A stretch of 64,000 bases of DNA from Capsaspora owczarzaki ATCC 30864 (Eukaryota; Opisthokonta; Filasterea). Shown piece by piece: positions 24,501 through 36,750 of this stretch. The notes beneath the pieces were generated by a model. It was given only the letters and a program-made list of their open reading frames with translations, ran no database searches and had not been told where the DNA came from. The stretch covers positions 789,951 to 853,950 of the forward strand of contig NW_011887294.1 in the NCBI RefSeq assembly GCF_000151315.2, written 5' to 3'. The position numbers were made by a program, and so were the translations under genes. The stretch's first letter is position 1, and every line of letters begins with the position of its first letter.

Positions 24501-27500
24501 TCACCACCGAGCTGTCCGAAATGATGCGCGAGCCCGTCAACCCAGCCACCTCTGCTATGGCCCACGCATCCTTCCGTCAGCTGGCAGCATCGCTTGTTGC
24601 AACGCTGACAGGCCGCAACGCGCTTGCTATTCGCAACGAGGTTGCCAACAATTCGCTGCAACAGCTCGACCGAGCCGCCATCGTGGCCAGTACTGAAGTG
24701 TCTTATTCGGATGACGAGCTGATGGTGCTCATTTTCAATCACCTGCAGTCGAAAGGACTCACTTCGAGTGCAGAAGCACTCCGACGAGAAGCTCGGCTGC
24801 AAACGGGGCCTGGCGCGCTCGGTCACGCGGGTGCCGATGCTGGTCGAGCTGGAATCCCCGCCAACGTGCGAAGCAACAGCAATGCTGGCGGTGCAGTTGC
24901 AGCGGATGCCATGCTCTCGTTGGAGACCACTCCATCAGTGTCACGCTCGGCGTCCTACATTGCAGCCGGAGCGGGTGGCGAGCCCAGCTCCATGTCGCTT
25001 GCTGTAAATTCCCATGCGGCCGCGACGTTCGGCAAAGTGTTTGCCGAAATTTCTGGCACTTCTGTCAGCGAATCCATCAACAACTCGGCCGGTGCCCTCA
25101 CCAACGCTCCTGCCGCCACACCCGTCTCCTTGCGGACGCCCCTCACCTTGCAACGAATGACGCCAACGACGCGCCTCCGCTCCACTCCGCTGCACCTGTC
25201 GCATGCGACCAAGCCTCTGGCTGTGACGGATGCGCACGCGCCTTATGCTACGACAACGGTCGTTGCAAGCCACTCGGCTGGCAGTGCCGCTTCGTCTTCT
25301 CTGGGGAGTGATGGCACTGCTCCTGCGTCTCATGTGCATGTGCATGGCGGCAGTGTTGCTTCGGGCCAGCCGTCAGCTCCATCGCTTGACATTATCATCA
25401 AGCAATTCCTGCGTGATCAGCACGAAAACTGCTCGCATCCGATTGCCGTCGCCCCGCCATTCTCATTGATGACGCCACACCACTGCCCCGAGCCGACTCA
25501 CAAGCACTACGCTCCCACAAATATGGCGACTCGCATGCTTGCCCGGCAAATTCAGCCTTCTGACGGTGGTCTGTACGGCCGCAAGCTGTCTCGCAAATTC
25601 CTGTTCAGTCGGCTTCGCAAAGTCGAGACTTGCCGGCCGTTGCGCACCATTCGCTCGCTCTGCTATGCTGACGATGGAGAGTCTGTCATCTTGGGAGATG
25701 AGTTTGGCGAGATTTCGATGCTAAACCTGCACACCATGGAGGAGGCTGAGCAGTCGTTCGGCAATTCAACGGGCGCCATTCTCGCTCTGCGTCCGTCGAA
25801 GGATTCGCGCTTGATTTTAGCGAGTTCGCAGTATGGTCCCGTGCGCTCGACCTTGTGGCGTCGTGGTAAGCTAGCGGCTTGTTTGTTTGTCTGCTTGTCG
25901 TTGGAGGGTTTGTTTTGTTTGTTTGTTTGTTTGTTTGTTTGTTTTTCCACCCCACACCACACCACACCACCCCCATTGCTTTCCTCTTCTCGTGTGGTTG
26001 AATGTTGAAAAGGCCGTGTCTCAATTTGCGCATCGCTGGTATTGTTTATCTGCTTTGTTGTGTGGCCTTGATCACCGTAGATCGACTCGGCGCAAACGAA
26101 CACCATTTAACCGTGGCATTGGAATTTGAGGACGATTGGTTTGCTCAGTTCTCGGGCGACAACACTCAGATTATCGGCACAGAAGACAGTACTGCACGGA
26201 TTTACTCGGCGGAGACCGGACAGGTGATTCTCACATTGTCTGATGCTGCTTCCAACCGCTACGAGAGGAATGTTGCGTGTTTCAACGCGACAGACGACCT
26301 CGTGCTGCACGACGGAGTGCTGTGGGACGCTCGGCAGGCTCGGAAAATCCACAAGTTTGACAAGTTCAACAACTATGGCTTGAGTCGCTTCCATCCCAAT
26401 GGCAACGAGATTCTGATCAACTCGGAGATTTGGGATGTGCGCACGTTCAAGCTGCTTCGTACTTGTCCGATGCTCGATCGGGCGAGCGTGATCTTCAGCT
26501 CGACGTCGGACGTCATTTTTGCCATTGCTCATTATCAACCCTCGATCAGCATTGTGAAGCCTCGAACGCCGCGAAACACGCTTCACACGATTGATGCAAC
26601 AGACTACTCGACAATCTCCTCGCTGGAGCTTAGCTCGCCGATTCTGGACATTTCGCTGCATCCGCATGACACCAGTCTGATTTTGAGCGAGGTATGTGAT
26701 GTCCGTTGCTGTTGATGCATGGCGTGAGCAAGCAATAAGGGTTCCATTTCATCTCACTTTGGAAATTGCGATTGTTGTTTCATCGTCTCAGAAAACGCCT
26801 TCGGGACCCGCTTTGTCGCTCTATGATATTGGACGGCATGCTGCCAGTGATAGCGATCGAGAAGATGCCTCTGACATGGATGAGGACGATCCTGATAATG
26901 ATGCAGAGAACTCGGATGACGACGACGACGACGATGAGGAGAACGGGTCTGAGACTGAGCTTGACGTCAGCTCGCTCGACTTGTCAGATGCCCCGTTTGA
27001 TCTTGAGCTCTCTGGATTTGATTTTGACGACGCTCGTGACGACGACGATGGTGATGAGGATGATGGTGATGATCCTGACGACGACGACGACGACGACGAG
27101 AACGATGCAACTCTGTTGGGCATTGATCAGGACGACCGAACGAGGTGGAATAGACGCGGCGCCCGGTTTGGTGGTTTTGACGAGTCTGATGCCAGCTCCG
27201 AGGCTGTGGTGGATACAGAAATGCCCTACTCTGACCACTCGGACGTTGATCATGATCACGATCTGGAGTCTGGTGATTTCGACCAGGCCGCGGGATTTGC
27301 GAGAGCTGTTGCGTCGAGTGACGATGACAGCCACGATGAACTGGGCCGCGCTCCTGGCGTGCGGCGACTGCCTGCTGGCCAGTCGCGCGAAATTGCATCC
27401 AATTCGAGCGAATGGGAATCCGACACGGACGACCAGCAACTTGTAAGCTTCGGTCGTGGCTCGCGTCGTCAATCGAATGCCACAGTCCCCGTGCGTCGCA

Positions 27501-28258
27501 CATCGCAGTCAAGATTGGGACGAAGAACGCGTTCGCGGATGGTTGCGGCCAGTTCCGGAGGCCTGGTTGTCACACCCACCTCCCCGACGCGCATCCCAGC
27601 AACGTCGTCCACTGCGGCTTCGGGTGAATGGGAGGTCAACCCTGACAGAGTTAACGCTCCACAGTCGCCTGAGGCTCAACTCGACATACCCAGTAGCCCG
27701 ACGTCGAACGGCGGCACATCCTCCGTCCCAGCAACACGGCGCTCACCTGCACAGGCCCGTCGCCAGCGCCGCAGCCAGGACCGTATTGCTCGAGTTCGAA
27801 GCCAACGCGCGGCGGCAAATCCAAGCATCCCGCAAGAGTTCATGTCAACTGTCGGCAACTGGACTGTCGTCCGCCAACACCCGGCAGCGACTCTCGTATC
27901 TGCTGCTCCCGCTCAAGCCAGGCGTGAGTCTGCAGACGCTGGTGCAGAAAGTGGCTCGGTCCAGAGTGGTACAAGTGGCAACGAATTGCCCTCGCTCGAT
28001 ATGGACTCGCCAGACTCCGACGTCTCTGAGCTTGAATTCGAAACTGGGTCCAGCGACAGCTCTGGCATGTTCCCGGATGATTGGGGTCGGCATCGTGGAT
28101 CTAGAAGTCCCACCCGCTCTGGCAGCCATCATAATAATCATAGTAATACTAATCGTAACGACGGCAACGACGACGACGACGACGACCAAGACGACGACAA
28201 CAACGACGACGGCGACAATGAGCACTCTGATGTGGAAAGCTCGAGTCTCAATCTCTGA
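20928..28258 (+). CDS. DCAF1: DCAF1 (VprBP), substrate receptor of CUL4-DDB1 and EDVP ubiquitin ligases
   Basis: Five exons, 20928-21730, 21868-22111, 22301-25865, 26081-26691 and 26792-28258, close in frame to 2,229 residues (human about 1,507). An armadillo-like helical region fills most of exon 3. A LisH motif for dimerisation lies near 1153-1185 (DDELMVLIFNHLQSKGLTSS). The WD40 propeller begins near 1446 and runs through exon 4. It contains the two DDB1-binding WDxR boxes, DGVLWDAR and SEIWDVRTF, within sequence close to animal DCAF1 (DDLVLHDGVLWDAR, HKFDKFN, FHPNG). As in animals, a long acidic tail follows (from about 1742). Two features are unusual: an extra acidic N-region of near-pure Asp runs coded by GAC/GAT repeats, and a Ser/Thr-rich tail. 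The nuclear role in substrate ubiquitination is inferred from family. The intron 3 to exon 4 acceptor at 26080 is the least certain junction. Confidence 0.94.
21058..21121 (+). repeat. GAY trinucleotide repeat coding poly-Asp in DCAF1
   Basis: Near-pure GAC/GAT codons encode a run of about 20 Asp in DCAF1 exon 1. A second run lies at about 21519-21570 and shorter ones at 27060-27102 and 28164-28216. Pure stretches of this kind are prone to length change. Confidence 0.85.
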
Positions 28259-28368
28259 TGGCTGCACAATGAGATCCTGGCTCTGTGGGCCAACCGATGT
28301 GATGTAAACTATAATGTATTGTTATTTAGCCATTCTATCGTCAGCTGCCCTTCTGGGAAATGCTTTGC

Positions 28369-31300
28369 TCAAGCAGTGACCATGAGAGCCGTGCCAATGC
28401 GTAACAGTACATCGCGCAAGAGAACTCGAATATTGGCGTCGCTTGTCGCGACGCAGTCCACCAGAACGGGGTAGAGCTGAATCAGAATTTGTCGAGCCCG
28501 ACCTTCGGTTAGTTTGTCAGAGCGCGCATCTAAAGCGAGAAAAGTACAAGGCAGGTGAGAAACATTCGCCGAGAAGCCGACATCAAGACTGGTCAAAAAA
28601 ATTCAAGGCCAATTCAAGGTACCTTGTTGCAAGCTGTTGATAAGGGTAACGATAGCCTTAAGGACGAAAGCGACCTCGCCCAGGAGCGCCCTGCATCACG
28701 GACGATTAATCAAAAATAAAGACAATTAGCACATCATCAAAGGTGAAATGTGTCAAGAAAAAATGCTCCGCACTCACCTGGGCAATGGCATCGACCCACT
28801 GATGCCTTCAGCCGAGACGTACTGAACCAGAACGTCTTTACATCGCGTTGTGAGAGCGAGGACGGCCACATCGGAAACACCCTTGCCTGCAATGCGAAAT
28901 GTGTGGGAGGAAAAAAAAAAAAAAAAAAAAAAAAAGACCAAGAGTATCGCATGAGATAAGAATCACCAACAGGGGGTTTTTCCGTAAGGCATCACACAGA
29001 CAATGGCTGGTACATACCGGGCGAATCGGAGAAGGAAGTCATGAGCAACGCGTCAAAGCACGCCTTCGTCAGCCGCTCGCGCGGAACACTCAACGCATTC
29101 AGGCCGGCAAGTCCACTCGCGCCATCGGCAACTGCGGCTGTGAGCCCAGGCTCTGATCCTCGGCGAAGAGATTCCATCAGCAGGGCCAAGGTAGCTGGGC
29201 TGACATTGTCCGTGAAAGGGAAGACATCGGCCTTGACCAGTTCGAGCACGCTGAGATCGACGTCCTCATCCAACTCACGTTGCTCGAGAGTATAGTCTTT
29301 CGGCAAGACGCTGCAAGTGAAGAAGAGGGTGCGAGAAGGAGAGGAAAGTTGGTTCGTGAACAGAACAGAACTGCAACCTCAACCTCCTTCGACAACAACA
29401 TACCTGTCGGAAAACCAAAAGTCCTGGACAATCTTGAGCATTTCCGCCCACATTGCGTTGACAGCATCAGCGCCAACTATGTCCGGTTGCAGAAAAGATC
29501 AGTGCAAAAATAGACGGCAACGTCAAGAGTCGCGACAAGGAGCAGACCAAAAGCACGGCCAGTGATCCTGGAGAACTTACGCAAGGACGGACGTTGCAGC
29601 TTGAGTCCTCGTCGAACCACCGAAATGAAGCAGTTAACAGCGAGTCTCCACAACGATTGCGAGGGGCAGGCGTACTTGAGAGCAAGCGGGTGATGCAAGA
29701 CCTGATTGTTTCGATATCGAAATGGTGCAATAGTTGAGCAAAGCGTGTGAGCGCACAAACGGGTTCCACAGCATGATTCAAGACAGAAACCTTCACGAGA
29801 ATCCAACTCACGCCCTGTCTCTCTCTCTCTCTCTCTTTCTCTTTCTCTCTTTCTCTCTCTCCTTTCCCCTCCCCGCATCCCATACCTTCATTATTCGCGA
29901 AAAAATGTTCTGCTGAAGCATGCTCGGAAGTGTGGCGTGCTTCTCGTAGAGCTCTCCAACAATCACGAGGCACTTGCGCGCGAGTGGCAGGAATGGCGCA
30001 AGACCAATTCCGGGCACGTTGGCTGGCATGGCTGGGAGGGACTGCACGGCCTGAATCGCCGCGTCCAGCGTGGCCTGCATGGCTGGAGATTGCGTTGATG
30101 GTGGCGCTGCTGCCAGGGGAAGCCACGCCAACGGCACGTAATTCAGCAGCTCGACCACCATGATGGGCCATAGATCGGGATTGGTGGGCTCGAGTCGAGC
30201 AAACACCTCAAGAACAGTGTTTTGGAGGGTAGAAGTGTTGTCAGCGTCCCGATACGCATTCGAGTTGGGATACAGCAGGACCTTGGTCAGAACGCTGAAC
30301 AGCTCCCGCGCATCTGCGATGGAAAACATGGCCTTGATCCGGCTGTGCACAAACGAGAATGTCTCGACGTACATTTGCAGATACTGCTGCGAGTACAAAT
30401 CCGGAGAGGCGACCGCGCCGTTCTTGCCCGTGCCCGACTCTGGAAGCGCAGTCACAGCAGACCCGATGCTGAGCCAACTGACCCAAGCTTTGAGGTACAG
30501 GCCTCTCCAAACATTGTCGGGAATGGTCGTGGCCGTCGCGTCCTCGGGATCTGGAGGGGTGGCACTGCTACTGTCATCCGTTGCCGGAGGCTTGAGAATC
30601 TCCTGCAGACTCTCGATCGCGGCTGTGGCAACCTCCTTGCTCCCTTCAACAGCCGTTCGCTCGATGGCTTCCAGGAGGGTTGACCAGGCAGAAGGAAAGT
30701 CATCAAAAGCAGCGAGCTTTTGAGTGTGCGTCGAGAACAACTGGGCTGCGCCATTGAGCGCAATCACCTTGGTCTCGTCCCATTGCTTGGACGCAGTGTT
30801 GCGCGAGTGATGCACCATGATGGACCCTTCGGCAGGCGCAGCGGCCCCATTCTGGGCGGCATTGGTCGACGACGTCTGAATGTGAGCAAGAAGCGGGAAG
30901 ATTACATCCCACAAGCAGGCGTGCCAAGTGGAGCGACCAAGCAGCGCGCCATGGGTTGAGATGGTGGAAAACAGCGTTTGAGATGCAGATTTTCGAACCT
31001 CGGGACGCGGATCAATGCAAATGTCGGCCAGACGGCCAAACAAGGCCATCCACAGCGCGTCCAACGAGGTAATGCCGGATTGCAATCCCGCCGACTGGTC
31101 TTGAGAGGAGGCAGCGACGACAGCCGAAGCGCCAAGCTGAGCTTCGATGGATGCGCGTTGGATTTGCAGATAATCGGCAATACTCCACAGAAGACCGACC
31201 GCGGTCAGCGAAATGTTCATGTCCGCGAGCTGCAGCCCAAATCGGCCAACGGTGTCAATGCAAAGAACCAGGCACTCGACAGGCAAATTGCCCAGAAAAT

Positions 31301-34300
31301 CACCAACAATCAATGAGACGCTTTGGAAGGCAAGTTTGATCAGATTCGCAGAGCCCGAGCCGGTTGAAGCAGAGGCGAGGCCGCCAAGACCGGCCGTCGA
31401 TCCATCGAGGTCTTCGTCCGACACTCGTGTGGCGGCACCTGCGATCGCCAGGACAATCGTCCACGCTCGACTGAGCGATTGGCCACACGAATGGAGAATG
31501 AGCAACAGGCACTCGAGTTGCTTGGTCCGCACGTCGGCGTGGGTGAGGGGTGAGATTTGCAACAGGCTGCTCAAAATGGTCTCTTGGAGGACAAGATCGT
31601 CCACCAACGGCGTGGGCCGCTGCTCAAACGCCAAAGCAGAGTGCGCCAAGCGAGTGAGAACGTCAACGGCGTACTCGCGGACAACTTGATCGCTATTGTC
31701 GGCAGCTTCAACGAGATACCGCTCAATCAAGGGCCAAAAGACGCCCACCCGGTGCAGATTCACAGAGCCAAGCTCCCACATCCTGCACGTCACAAAGGCG
31801 TTTGCATGGCGATGCAGATCGCGAAGTTTGCTCGAGGGTGTCGAGCTGGTCAACAGCGACGACGAGGATGTCTCCTTGGAGACGCTGCCTGAAACCAACA
31901 TGGACAGCGGCGAGCCGATTGGCTCATGCCCAATGAGACATAGGGCGTTGACGAGAGCTCGGACAGCAGAGTCATCCAGGTAGCAGGAGCTTTCAAACAA
32001 GCTCGAAAGCATGGTGGCGAGAACGCTCAGCTCAGATTGCGAGACGCCAGACTGGGCAGTTGCGCTCGAGCTGAGGTTCAACCGGTTGTCTGTGATGCGG
32101 CGATTGGACGACGCCAGCAACGCCAGCGATGTTTCAGAGCCTCCGACGATAGAATCGAGATGCATGAGGGTTTCCAAGGCAATAGACCACGATTCGCCCA
32201 GCAGGTCGCCCAAACAGTGGACAATGTAGAGCACCGCGCGAATGGCCGCAATATTCATGCTGTTGAGCACCCAACCGTTGCCGACAGGTGCGTTCTTGGC
32301 ATCCTTATCTCCCGCATTGCCGCCGGTCGGCGCAGTCGCACCGCCGCTCGAGCCGCCGCCACCGACGCCGCCGCTGTTCGTGGAGGACATGGCACTTCCA
32401 ACACCAGGAGACACGCCGCTTGCACTGGAAAGAGTGAGCGAGCCAACACCGACATGTGAGAAGGATGCCTGCGCGTGAATTGGAGGCGGCTCAATCCGCG
32501 GATCATAGTTGAACGGCAAGGAAAACTTGCAGAGCGAAACCAAAAAGGCGTCGCGTGGGGGCTTCATGTCCAAGGCCCCGCAGAGATTCGTGTATGTCTG
32601 ATAGGATCGCATGATAGCCTGAGTGACATCGTCGTCTCGACTGCTCTGCAAAAGCTGCGCCAAGCTCTGCAAGATGGCGCCCCAGGTCGACTCGACCAGC
32701 TCGCGCCAAACTGGAAACTGGGCGTCGGTGCGGATCTCCTCCATGGTGCGCTTGAGATCCCGCATGAGAGACTCGTCTCCCGCAAGGCCGTTTGCGTCGA
32801 CGACCGCTGTTGTGGCAGTGGGCGTGTGAGCGGACGAGGGCAGGGACCACATTGCCTTCTTGTCACCTTGGCTGTTTCGCAAAGCCCAGTGTGTGGTCAC
32901 AATCGCTGAAAGACTCTCAATCAGCGTGATCATACACGCCAAGCCGATGGACAAGGCGTATGTTTCCGACACAACCGGGGCTTCCGTCTTGTCGCCCGAT
33001 TCCAGACACAAATTCTTGGTCGACTCGGCCAGTTGCGGTTTCAGCGGGCCGCCGGCTCCGGCGCCAATCACTGCCATCGCGGTCGAGCTTGACAGCGCAC
33101 CACCAGTCGTGCCACTCGAAGCGACCACGGAGGGGCCAAGAGGGGGCGTCAAGCCGCCGCTGCCCGCGTAAACTCCAGGTGGAAACGCCCCGAGCTGCTC
33201 TGAAAGACCAGCGGCCGCGTTGGCGAGGAGCGTTGTGATAAAGTTGGCAATGCCGGCCACCATATTTCGCAAAACTTGCGTCGCCTGTGGCTGCATGTCG
33301 TAGTGCTCACAAATGGCCATCAGCATGTCTGGATGTTGCACCAGTCCTCGCATGACTTCCAAGGCGACAGCACGCTGCCACATGGGCTTGTCGGGATCGA
33401 GGAATTTGACGAGCATTGATAGAAAGATTTCCGACTCGGTGACCTGGCAGACACACACACAAAAAAAATTGGTCAGCGCGTTTGGTTGCTCGACGGAAGC
33501 AACTGATAAACACACAAAACACCAAAGCGAATAATGCTGTACCAGAAGATTGTAAAATCTTTGCACTAGAATGAGCACAAGCTTCAGAAGACGGGTAGAC
33601 ACGGGGAAACTCGCGCGGTCTGCTGCAGCATTGTTGTGGTACTTCATGCCCGACGAAAACAGCTTGATGACGAGCGGGCAGACTTTTTCCTTGAGCAAAA
33701 AGCTGAGAGCTTCATGCTACCAGCAGATATTAGGGCGCAGCACCAAGAAGAAGAAAGACGAAACGAAAAAGATGAGAACAGTTGCCTCCTCAAACAAACG
33801 ATGGAAGTCTGCCCAAACCAAAGATCAACCAACCTTCAAAAAGAGCTCGGGATGATTGCTCAGTGACGACTCGATCAGCTCAAGACCAAACGTTCGGGAC
33901 ATCTCAACAACGCCCACCAGCCATTGAGGAACGTCTCCGTTTGTGAGCCGGCAGAGATCGTTAAAAAGCAGGTAAGCATCCAAGGCGCACGGGCCAAGCG
34001 CTTTCAAGACACGACGATTTTTGGCGGCACCACCAGTGTCCGAGTCAGAGTCGTTGCCCAGTGCCAGTGTTGTTGCGATAGTCGAAGTGGGCTTTAGATG
34101 GCTTGTAACTAGCACATCAAAAAAACAAATACAAAAAGAAAAACACGAACAGCAACGTTCAATATTAACCACCCGTGACCTGTGATTGCGCATCGGGTAG
34201 AGCACATACCTTCCGGAGAGGTGTCTTCCAGTGTCACTCGATCAAACACAACTGTGAGAATTTGCCGCAGGGTAGCAGCGGCCGTGTTTGTGGTCAACGC

Positions 34301-35072
34301 ATCCTTCTTAAAGTACAACCTAAAGCACACCACGATGACCTGTTGTTGGTTGACAATGCGCCAGGGGATTTGGAGTGGTAGGGTGAGCAGAGATGTGTCG
34401 CGAAGTGGAAAGACGCTGCCCAAAACCACAAAAAAAAAAACACAAACACATACCTTGGAAAGTGTTTCGTCATGGAGCAGAAGGCTGCTGGTGATGAAGG
34501 AGAGGCAGCATTGGAGGATTTTGACTTCTTCGAGGCTCTCTTCCATCAATTGCCAGAGCGTGTTAATGACGGGACCAACCATGGACTAAAAGTCAAAAGG
34601 CGACAGAGAGGGGTAAGTTTGCTTGCTTGTTGCTGACACTGTGGATCCAACTCGGGATCACGTTCTCACCTGGGAGATGGCATTGTGTGAGATGAGCTTG
34701 TGCACTGAATTGATGGCCACCTGCACGAGCTTTGGCGCTTTGGAGTCGCACGCCATCAGCAACGGAGCCAGCACCTCGTCTGTTTCGGCGAGCACTGCCA
34801 GGACGACGATGATGACCAAGAAGTGAGTTCTCCGACCCTCGCATTCACTCAATATCGCCGTGAGACGTTTTGCAGTACCTTCGTTGAATGGCTTGGACGA
34901 CGAACTTGCCGACGCGACAGAGCGCAACCTGAGTATGCCATGTTCGGCCGCCTGCCAAGCCATAAAAGTGAGTTGACGATTCCCCGCAAGCCACCACTTG
35001 CATTTTTTTTCGATCGATTGAAAGTGATTGAGCGCTTGTCGCAGCGATTGCATTGACATTGGGCAGAAACCG

Positions 35073-35106
<34 letters not shown>

Positions 35107-35459
35107 CATCGTTCTCCATTGACTTTTTGCACTTTGACGGGTGGTGTTGGGGTTTGCCTTCGCAATGGCAAGCTCGCACCAAGACGAGCAGACATGCGGC
35201 TGTGCCAACAGTGAAATCATCCACATCACCATCACCATCATTGTCGCTTGGACGCAGAACGGTGACCAACAACTCGGACAACTCGGACAACTTGGACAAC
35301 TTGGACCATTGTGCGAACTGGGGCTCGCATCGAACCCCCATATCGACCATTTTGTATGTCGCAGGTGCCCAAAACCAAGCAGGAAGACGCCTGTCACTCT
35401 CCCATCGCTCTCCCATCATCGCTCTCCTTCGCTCACTGTTGCAATGGACGGTCCACACA

Positions 35460-35503
<44 letters not shown>

Positions 35504-35642
35504 CTTTGAGTTTGGTTGGTGTTGCTTGATCCAAACAACTCACGTCCTTGACGGTTGGGTGCTTCTTCTTGGCCTCGGCCGAGATGGTGCGCAGATCGGT
35601 CTGCAACACTTCCAGCAGCTGCCTACCGAGGGTCGCAGACAT
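28369..35642 (-). CDS. MON2: MON2-type Arf-GEF-related Golgi/endosome scaffold
   Basis: Fourteen exons on the minus strand: 35642-35544, 34951-34879, 34794-34670, 34585-34454, 34339-34210, 34108-33834, 33716-33543, 33443-29886, 29701-29581, 29476-29404, 29310-29018, 28886-28778, 28690-28623 and 28529-28369. They close in frame to 1,796 residues (human about 1,717). The N-terminal DCB region reads [20 protein letters not shown] and [11 protein letters not shown]. The HUS-like region has [20 protein letters not shown] and [20 protein letters not shown]. The C-terminal part has [20 protein letters not shown] and [11 protein letters not shown]. All match MON2 in order. MON2 resembles the large Arf-GEFs BIG/Sec7 but lacks the catalytic Sec7 domain, and none is visible here. 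It works with the flippase Neo1/ATP9A and Dopey in endosome-to-Golgi traffic. Exon 8 alone carries 3.6 kb. The exon 13 donor is GTACCT, a weak site. Confidence 0.94.
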
Positions 35643-35909
35643 TGCTGTTGGGAGGCGGGTGGTGAAGCAAAACAGAGGGAAGAGGAAGACTGAATGAAAT
35701 GAAAGGGTCTCAAACCGGTTTGGATGTTCACCAATCCCTAATGCTCCAGTGCTGAGCAACGCACACACTCCAGCACTAGACAATCAGAAGAGAACAAGAT
35801 CAAGTGCAAAATGGCGTGCGGCTTTATTCACAGAAGCAAAAAAAAAAAACCAACACGCAAATACTGCTCCTCAGCTCACTCTCGCTTTTTCTCAGCTCCA
35901 AACGGCCAA

Positions 35910-36537
35910 ATGAGCGACGCACCGACCAAGCAAGGACCATCTGCGTTCCTCCGACACATCATTGGCAAGCCCGTCGTGGTCAAGCTCAACTCTGGCGTCG
36001 AGTACAAGGGTGAGCGCGTCGGACGTTTTTGGGACCAAGTGGAAGGGCAATGCTCAAACGACGACCTTTTGTATTGCTTTTTCGGAATGGGCTGTAGGAC
36101 TCCTGGCGTGCCTCGACGGCTACATGAACATTGCGCTCGAGCAAACAGAAGAGTACGTCAACGGGCAGCTCAAGAGCAAGTATGGCGACGCCTTCATCCG
36201 AGGAAACAATGGTAACGGATGGCAAAACCAAACAACATGCTCATCCCCTCTGTGTCGTTTGGGGCTTGTGTGTTGGGCCCCCATCGTGCTACGACAATGC
36301 TGAAGCAGTTCATGGTGCAGTGATGGAGTTCCAATTGGGAGAAGGAGGCCGATCTGCTGTTTGGGAGGGGGGCAGTTAGTCAGTTGTCAGCCACGCACTC
36401 GCGCACTCGCTTGTCCTCATGGATGCCATCAAGGCCTGAAGCTCACTTTAGTATTGCTGAATTGTATGTCTGATTTTGATTTGCCTCGCTGACACGCAGT
36501 TCTTTACATTAGCGCAAGCAAGAAACGCTCTGCATGA
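35910..36537 (+). CDS. LSM6: U6 snRNA-associated Sm-like protein LSm6
   Basis: Three exons, 35910-36009, 36098-36211 and 36500-36537, give 83 residues, almost the length of human LSm6 (80). The Sm1 motif (VVVKLNSGVEYKG) and Sm2 region (YVNGQLKSKYGDAFIRGNN) are near-identical to the family, and the last exon supplies VLYISASKKRSA. LSm6 forms the LSm2-8 ring on U6 snRNA in the nucleus and the LSm1-7 ring in cytoplasmic mRNA decay. Both introns are in phase 1. The start lies only 267 bases from the divergent MON2 start, so the two genes share a short bidirectional promoter. The last exon is too short (38 bases) for simple open-frame detection and was found from the family C-terminus. Confidence 0.96.
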
Positions 36538-36750
36538 ACGTCCCTGCATGGATTGTTTTGGTTCGACAACTTTCAGCCATCCCGAAAATGTACAACATAC
36601 AGTCGAGCAGAGATCTACACAAACCAAAAAAACCCATGCCCTTGCTATTATTCACATCCAGGCATACATTGACAACATCAACTCTAAAACTTGATCCACA
36701 AACAAAAAAGAAAAACACAAAACACGAAACCCGCTTCTTTCGTGGCTTTT

